A stretch of DNA of 26,239 nucleotides from Lentzea aerocolonigenes (GTDB lineage: Bacteria; Actinomycetota; Actinomycetes; Mycobacteriales; Pseudonocardiaceae): contig NZ_JYJG01000038.1 of the NCBI RefSeq assembly GCF_000955955.1, positions 1-26,239 of the forward strand, in the 5' to 3' direction. Below are positions 22,401-26,239 of this stretch, piece by piece; positions within the stretch are counted from its first letter, which is position 1, and each line of letters starts with the position of its first letter. Both the position numbers and the translations under genes were made by a program. The notes beneath the pieces were generated by a model. The model did no database searches, was not told the origin of the DNA, and was given only the letters and a program-made list of their open reading frames with translations.

Positions 22401-24449
22401 TTCGCCCGCGGTGACGTCTCGCTGGTGGATCCAGTACCAGTGGTTCTCGCCGGTGGAGCTCCAGGTGAGCTTGACGCCGCCGTCGGACTGGGCCGTCGCC
22501 GTGAGGTTCGCGGGTGCGGCAGGCTTGTCCCACCTGGCCGTGACACTCGCGACAGGCGACTTGGCCGACTCCAGGTTGAACCTGTTGACCGAACTGATCG
22601 CGAACTCGTACACGTGCCCGTTGGTCAGCAGCCCCGGCTGGGCCGAGGTGCCGTTCGTGACGGGATATTCGAGGCGCTGGAACGCCGCGCCCGCGGTGAC
22701 GTCGCGCTGGTAGATCCAGTACCAGAGCCCCTCACCCGCGGAGTTCCAGCTCAGCTTCGCACTGCCGTCGCTCTGCGCCACGGCGGTCAGGCCGGTCGGC
22801 ACCAGCGGCGGCGCGGAGACCGCGGTGGCGGCCACGACGTTCGACGGCGGGCTCTCGCCGCCACCGTTGCGTGCGATGACGCGGAATTCGTAGGCGTGGT
22901 TGTGCAGCAGATCCGTGACGGTGTGGGTGGTGTTGGCAGGGCTGGGGAACCAGACGTCGGTGAAGTCGGTGTCGCCGGCCGTCACATCGCGCTTCTGCAC
23001 CGCGTACAGCACGTTGCTGCCCTGCACCGCGTCCCACGCGAGCGCGACGTCGACGTTGACGCCGGGGGTCGCACGCAGGTTCGTCGGCGCGTTCGGCGGG
23101 ATGACGTGCGCGGTGCCGGAAACCGTTGCGGAGAAAGCACCTTCGCCCACACCGTTGACCGCGGAGACCTTGAACTCGTAGGTGTGCCCGTCCTTGAGCC
23201 CGCCTAGCTGCTGCGACTTGATCGTGACGCTGCTGGGGCCGTGCGAGAAGTGCGTCTGCCCGGCGGTCACATCCCTTTGGTAGAGCCAGAAGCTGAGCCC
23301 GTCCGGCGCGTTCCAGGTGACCGTGCCGCCACCGTCGGTGCCCAGCGCCAGGTTGACGTTCGACGGTGCCGCGGGCACACCGGGGCCGGGGATCGGGCGT
23401 GGCCAGGTGACGTCGACGAACCGCGGCCGGTAGATCCGGGCGTCCTTGTAGTTGTCCTCGTTCTGCAGGCTGTTGACGTTGTAGGACATGAGCAACGTGC
23501 CGGTGGCCGCCTGCTCCTGGTGCAGCTGGGCGTCATAGGCGAACTGCCACGGGTTCAACCCCGGCTCGGGTGCCTTGTGCAGGTAGGTGGGCCCGGCGAA
23601 CGGACCTGTCGGCGCGGAAGCCGTGTACGCGACGAACCACGGGCTGAAGCCGACGTTGCCGTCGTGTGTGACGACGACGATCTGCCCGTCCTTGCGGATC
23701 ACCGAGAACCCGGTGCCGCCACCGGAGAACAGCCGCTTCGACCGGGTCTCGTCGCTCCCCCACGCCGTGCCGTCCCAGAACTGCCACGCCGCACCGAGGT
23801 TGCCCGACGGCACCCGCGCGACGTGCGCGAACTTGAAACCGTCGGCGTCCTCGGTGCCGTAGACGTAGTCGTAGCCACCGTCGGACAAGATCGCCGAACC
23901 CCAGCCGATCTTGTTCTGCAGCGACAGGTCGGTGACGCTCGCGACCGTCAGCGCGGGCAGGCTGAAGGTGACGAGCGTGGTGCCGACCCGCTGGAAGCCG
24001 AGCGGCCCCGAACCCGCGTTCTTGTACCGCCCGTACAACGCCTTCACCGCGTTGCCCTGCACCATCGCGGCCCCGATCCAGTGGAACTCGTCCGGGTTGG
24101 CGCCGGTCACGAGCGTGGTCGGGTTCTGCGCAGTACCACCGTGCAGGGTCTGCACGAGCTGGTCGCCCTGCTGCACCACCGCGGAGTTGCGGATGAACGG
24201 CGCCGTCTTCGGACGGCTGAAGTCGGCGTTGACGGTGCCGAGGAACGTGTCCGAGAAGAACCAGGCGGTCCTGCCGTCCGGGAGCCGCACCGACACCGTG
24301 CTGTCACCGCCGGTCCAGTGCCCGCCCTGGTTTCCGTAGGCGGTGAACATCGCATTCAGGTCGGCCGCCGGTGGCACCGCGTACGAGGCCGGCGGGATCA
24401 ACAGCACACTGACCAACATCAACAAGGACAGCAGGAACCGGCGTCTCAT
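19494..24449 (-). CDS. Giant secreted protein: propeller-like head, ~12 FN3 repeats, C-terminal zincin-like domain
   Basis: This 1,651-residue exported protein starts MRRRFLLSLLMLVSVLLI with a signal peptide probably cut after SYA. Residues about 26-351 resemble DUF4185/DUF5005-type beta-propeller domains (GGDSTVSVRLPDG, AWFFSDTF, FIRNSAVV). From about 357 to 1476 there are about twelve fibronectin III-like repeats of about 92 residues, most with the unusual strand motif YWxYxRDVTAG. The last 150 residues hold RHEAIHSMQ (H1577, E1578, H1581) and a downstream FEINAG Glu (E1622), the layout of zincin-like peptidase domains seen at toxin C-termini. The ATG at 24449 sits 6 bases after GGGGG; the GTG at 24452 is the alternative. 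The stop is at 19494. No anchor such as LPXTG is visible, so it is probably released or wall-attached. Confidence 0.9.
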   Translation of the reverse strand: MRRRFLLSLLMLVSVLLIPPASYAVPPAADLNAMFTAYGNQGGHWTGGDSTVSVRLPDGRTAWFFSDTFLGTVNADFSRPKTAPFIRNSAVVQQGDQLVQTLHGGTAQNPTTLVTGANPDEFHWIGAAMVQGNAVKALYGRYKNAGSGPLGFQRVGTTLVTFSLPALTVASVTDLSLQNKIGWGSAILSDGGYDYVYGTEDADGFKFAHVARVPSGNLGAAWQFWDGTAWGSDETRSKRLFSGGGTGFSVIRKDGQIVVVTHDGNVGFSPWFVAYTASAPTGPFAGPTYLHKAPEPGLNPWQFAYDAQLHQEQAATGTLLMSYNVNSLQNEDNYKDARIYRPRFVDVTWPRPIPGPGVPAAPSNVNLALGTDGGGTVTWNAPDGLSFWLYQRDVTAGQTHFSHGPSSVTIKSQQLGGLKDGHTYEFKVSAVNGVGEGAFSATVSGTAHVIPPNAPTNLRATPGVNVDVALAWDAVQGSNVLYAVQKRDVTAGDTDFTDVWFPSPANTTHTVTDLLHNHAYEFRVIARNGGGESPPSNVVAATAVSAPPLVPTGLTAVAQSDGSAKLSWNSAGEGLWYWIYQRDVTAGAAFQRLEYPVTNGTSAQPGLLTNGHVYEFAISSVNRFNLESAKSPVASVTARWDKPAAPANLTATAQSDGGVKLTWSSTGENHWYWIHQRDVTAGETAFTKLDYPVTDGTTFTAGLLLKDHVYAFKVSAINAGGDGPLSAEVQATARYDAPAAPTNLTATPGDGTVALNWTASAPGAWYWIYQRDVTAGDTNFTKLEYPITDGTSFTAGLLANGHTYEFKVSAITAGGEGAASAPVSGKPMPPLPAKVTGLSATQQASGEIKLSWSAQPSVYYWIYQRDATAGQQFSKLPFPASDASFTAGGLTHGHVYEFRIAATNLAGDGPASDVVSAKSQFAVPGAPANLRGSAAGDGSIDLAWDSAGPNLFYWVYRRDVTAGEAGFTRAAFPTDKTLLSWEQLQNGHVYEFYVRAENAGGLGAASNTVSIKSLGGLPQPPSGLTASPGNGRVVISWTASSTPDVLYWVYYRDASLGENFRKLEVPFGSPAATLEPLTNGHTYEFKVAATNWAGDSRTTPVVSARPLPPVPAAASLTAIAGNGEVGLGWNAVDQATYFWVEYRDITAGQGSFQRLPLPVSNWALTVRPLANGHQYEFRVISGNVAGESGPSNVVRATPVPPPPAAPSNLRAVAGNGKVSLSWNASPSGPVYYWVYFRPQGHRDWYYFQYPASGTSFVATGLLNNFTYEFKVTAANLGGQSAPSNVVSARPFLPLPAAPPNLRVTAGDGQATLTWDPSPSGPVFYWVYFKPQGQNDWFYYQFPASGTSFVAQNLLNGFNYSFRVTAANQAGQSPPSNEVTVKPMPPLPAKPTGLRAPAYAYNSRIPLYWDSNPVPGVSYSVEVRNASHQGVWYPWESTRQTSSVFDPSTYGIVWEFRVIARNMTGSSEPSDVARQVSLPWLPYGSPPSYGFNGGNGANAAAVPVAMSLECDDSFRQKICFGWSVGGNQPSTIGDYFFYPGSREDLNRWIRCEAYENMYLRGRSGAGAVNSVGQDLLRHEAIHSMQEGGFLPPQGFGLFVAAYIYESVQSKIRTGDWAKNNAFEINAGLERGGYQRFDDIQKLCSWASERAGY
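20022..23381 (-). repeat. Tandem array of fibronectin III-coding repeats (~276 bp period)
   Basis: About twelve in-frame repeats of 91-96 codons encode FN3-like modules of the giant protein. Similarity is visible at DNA level; the gatccagtaccag word recurs near 22146, 22427 and 22713. The two repeats covering about 20304-20858 are especially alike and share the variant YWVYF(R/K)PQG, which suggests a late duplication. Confidence 0.85.
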
Positions 24450-24533
24450 CACGTACCCCCAGTAGTACGTCGCAGCGACGAAGCTGAGGGACTGTACATA
24501 TGTGATGAGCTCGCACGACAGCGCCCGAACGGT

Positions 24534-25271
24534 CTATCTGGAGGAGATCAGCCCCGTGGGCTTGCGGCGGACGTGCACCCGATAGCCCACCGGGAAGCTC
24601 AGCCCCTCGACGGAAGCGATGGCCCGCTCGGCGACCTGAGCGGAGAACTCGATGCGCAGCACGGCCTCCAGGTCCTCGCGCCGCTCGAAGCGCCACTCCG
24701 CCGTGACCCGTTGAAGTGAGAAACCGTTGTCCGCGAAGAACTTCTCGACCGCGGAAGGGTCGTAGCGCGGCTCGTCGGCGCACAGCCACGGCCCGTACGG
24801 CGAGGCTGCGCCGTCCAGGTCGATGATCGCCAACGCACCGCCCGGCCGCAGCACCCGGTCGGCCTCGCGCAGTCCCGGTTCGCACCCCGGCCCGAAGAAG
24901 TAGGCAGTGCGGGCGTGCACCAGATCAGCGGAGGCGTCGTCGAGCGGCAACCGTTGCGCGGGACCGGAAACCACTCGCACATTGGACAGTGGTGCGACCC
25001 GGTTCTTGGCGCGCGCCACGAGCGGCGGGTGCGGTTCGACGCCCACGACCGATCGTGCGGACGAGGCGAAGAGCGGCAGGTGGAAACCGTCGCCGCAACC
25101 GACGTCCACGACGTCCAGACCGGCGAACGGACATTCCGACCGCAATGCCGACCAGATCGCGCCACCCACGTCCTGCGCGCGGTTCTCGACCTCGTAGACG
25201 TCAGGCCAATGCCAGATGTTCGGGCTCGGCACGACATCTACCGGACGCACCGCGTTCAGCGCCGCCCGCAC
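24534..25271 (-). CDS. Class I SAM-dependent methyltransferase
   Basis: This 245-residue methyltransferase begins near RAALNAVRPVDVVPSPNIWHWPDVYE. It has motif I VVDVGCGDGFHLPLF for SAM binding, the acidic end of strand 2 in VVGVEPHPP, and the later strands ADLVHARTAYFFGPGCEPGLREADRVLRPGG, a UbiE/type-11 methyltransferase pattern. The GTG at 25271 is chosen because AGGGG lies just upstream with a short spacing; a GTG at 25283 would also work and adds four residues. The substrate is unknown. The FN3 giant follows on the same strand after about 80 bp, with an ACATATGT palindrome (24496-24503) in the gap; that does not imply a shared function. Confidence 0.9.
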   Translation of the reverse strand: MRAALNAVRPVDVVPSPNIWHWPDVYEVENRAQDVGGAIWSALRSECPFAGLDVVDVGCGDGFHLPLFASSARSVVGVEPHPPLVARAKNRVAPLSNVRVVSGPAQRLPLDDASADLVHARTAYFFGPGCEPGLREADRVLRPGGALAIIDLDGAASPYGPWLCADEPRYDPSAVEKFFADNGFSLQRVTAEWRFERREDLEAVLRIEFSAQVAERAIASVEGLSFPVGYRVHVRRKPTGLISSR

Positions 25272-25377
25272 GAATCCCCTCACGCAGACACTGTAGGGCC
25301 TCGATTTGCCGGTGACAGTTCGAATTCGTCCAACTACGGCGTAGCGTGATCGCATCTCTCCCCAGCAGGAGGCGGCA

Positions 25378-26196
25378 GTGTCGATCGCGCCCAACACACC
25401 CCAGCTCGCGCCGTTGCTCGGTGGAAGCCCCTGCTGGGTGGAGAGGACCGTGGACGACCTCAAGGGCTCCATCGAGTTCTACACAGGCCTGTTCGGCTGG
25501 CACTACGCCGACGATGCCGGCTACACCGTGGCGATGGTCGACGGCATCCCCGTCGCCGGACTGCCGCAGGGTGAGCCGGAGCCGTGGCGGTTGTACCTGG
25601 TCACGCCCCATGCGCGGGCGACCGCGGAGAAGGCCTTCCACCTCGGCGGATCGGTGCTGCGCAACCCCGAGGACGCCGCCGACCACACGCAGAGCACGGT
25701 GATCGCCGACCCGACCGGAGCCGTCGTCGGGTTCCGGCACGTGCCACCGGACTGGCGGTTCGGCATGGGCGGGCACGGTTCCTACGCGTGGGCCGAGCTG
25801 AACACCCGCGACGGCGCGGCGGCCGACGAGTTCTTCGGTGAGCTGTGCCACTACGACATCACGCAGATCGGCGACGGGCACCGGCTGGACTACGCGACCT
25901 GGTCCGTCGAGGGCACCGAGGTCATCGGCCGGCAGAAGATGGGGCGCGAGTTCCCGTACGGGGAGCAGTCGCACTGGATGGTGTACTTCAACGCCGCGCC
26001 CGAGATCGGCACCGACTCGGTGGCGTACCGGGTGCTGGAGCTCGGCGGCAGGGTGACCGTCGAGCCCTACGACACCCCGTACGGCCGCATCACCGTCGTC
26101 GAGGACCACGCGGGAATGGCGTTCTCGGTGATCGACCAGTCCCGCGTGATCGAGGCCGAGCCGCGCATCGAGGCGGACGACCCGTACGACGACTAG
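25378..26196 (+). CDS. Two-domain VOC (glyoxalase-like) protein, CFP30B-like
   Basis: This 272-residue protein has two beta-alpha-beta-beta-beta VOC modules. The first starts at about residue 15 (GSPCWVERTVDDLKGSIEFYTGLFGW), the second at about 130 (GSYAWAELNTRDGAAADEFFGELCHY) and runs to about 258 (AGMAFSVIDQ). This double layout is that of the mycobacterial 27-kDa antigen CFP30B and of actinobacterial VOC hydroxylase-like proteins, usually annotated only by fold. The start is a GTG at 25378 preceded by AGGAGG with a 5-base spacing. No enzymatic substrate is evident. It is divergent from the methyltransferase gene. The remaining 43 bp after its stop show nothing recognisable. Confidence 0.92.
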   Translation: MSIAPNTPQLAPLLGGSPCWVERTVDDLKGSIEFYTGLFGWHYADDAGYTVAMVDGIPVAGLPQGEPEPWRLYLVTPHARATAEKAFHLGGSVLRNPEDAADHTQSTVIADPTGAVVGFRHVPPDWRFGMGGHGSYAWAELNTRDGAAADEFFGELCHYDITQIGDGHRLDYATWSVEGTEVIGRQKMGREFPYGEQSHWMVYFNAAPEIGTDSVAYRVLELGGRVTVEPYDTPYGRITVVEDHAGMAFSVIDQSRVIEAEPRIEADDPYDD

Positions 26197-26239
26197 GGCC
26201 TGTATCGAAGTCCGGGGTCGATGAGAGTCGCGCCTGAGG

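Noticed and set aside
20727..23207. Long plus-strand open frame of 826 residues opposite the FN3 array
   Set aside because: It is antisense to a repeat array with uniform GC-rich codons, is Arg/Gly/Asp-biased, and shows no domain. The minus-strand gene has a signal peptide, a ribosome binding site and recognisable folds.
20022..23381. CRISPR-like or satellite repeat
   Set aside because: The period of about 276 bp and its in-frame conservation are explained by FN3 modules; there are no short identical repeats with unique spacers.

Overview
The window is high-GC DNA (about 70% by eye) with many GTG starts, 4-base start/stop overlaps (ATGA, GTGA) and closely packed genes. The families point to a filamentous actinomycete, most likely Pseudonocardiales (Lentzea, Saccharothrix or Amycolatopsis type): DUF2631, a His-rich PadR regulator, FitAB-type VapBC, membrane Ser/Thr kinases with Ser/Pro linkers, and a DasR-type operator. 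This placement is inference from gene content; no rRNA or tRNA gene is visible.

Layout. (1) 35-2286: a LuxR/NarL-type two-component pair whose histidine kinase carries an unusual extra membrane helix and a predicted exported domain after its ATPase. (2) 2370-7932: a polyamine-type ABC importer (ATPase, lipoprotein, two permeases) on the minus strand, split in the middle by a plus-strand tetR-cytochrome P450 pair; a tandem palindrome sits in the 44-bp gap between tetR and the permease genes. (3) 8088-9711: a DUF2631 membrane protein, then a zinc-independent quinone-oxidoreductase-like gene divergent from an HxlR-type regulator, with palindromes between them. (4) 9698-12753: two overlapping, duplicated membrane Ser/Thr kinases whose outer domains are Cys-paired repeats resembling DUF5648. 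(5) 12801-14115: a secreted HExxH protease with a ricin-B lectin domain, behind a recognisable promoter and a near-perfect DasR (dre) operator, closed by a strong hairpin terminator. (6) 14123-15841: three poorly known genes. (7) 15842-17804: a vapBC toxin-antitoxin module between an intact rlmN and a mosaic relic of the rlmN 3' end. (8) 17882-19364: a PadR regulator and an aldo/keto reductase. (9) 19494-24449: a giant secreted protein with a beta-propeller-like head, about twelve fibronectin III repeats and a C-terminal zincin-like HExxH domain. (10) 24534-26196: a SAM methyltransferase and a two-domain VOC protein.

Functionally the window reads as signalling and regulation (two-component pair, two STPKs, TetR, HxlR, PadR), small-molecule uptake and redox chemistry (ABC importer, P450, QOR, AKR, VOC), and secretion of adhesive or proteolytic proteins (lectin-protease and FN3-zincin). 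The most unusual points are the FN3-zincin giant, the rlmN relic around vapBC with only synonymous differences, the paired kinases with DUF5648-like outer domains, and the kinase with an added exported C-terminus. No phage, IS element, CRISPR array or biosynthetic core enzyme was seen, and no gene-free stretch exceeds about 160 bp.
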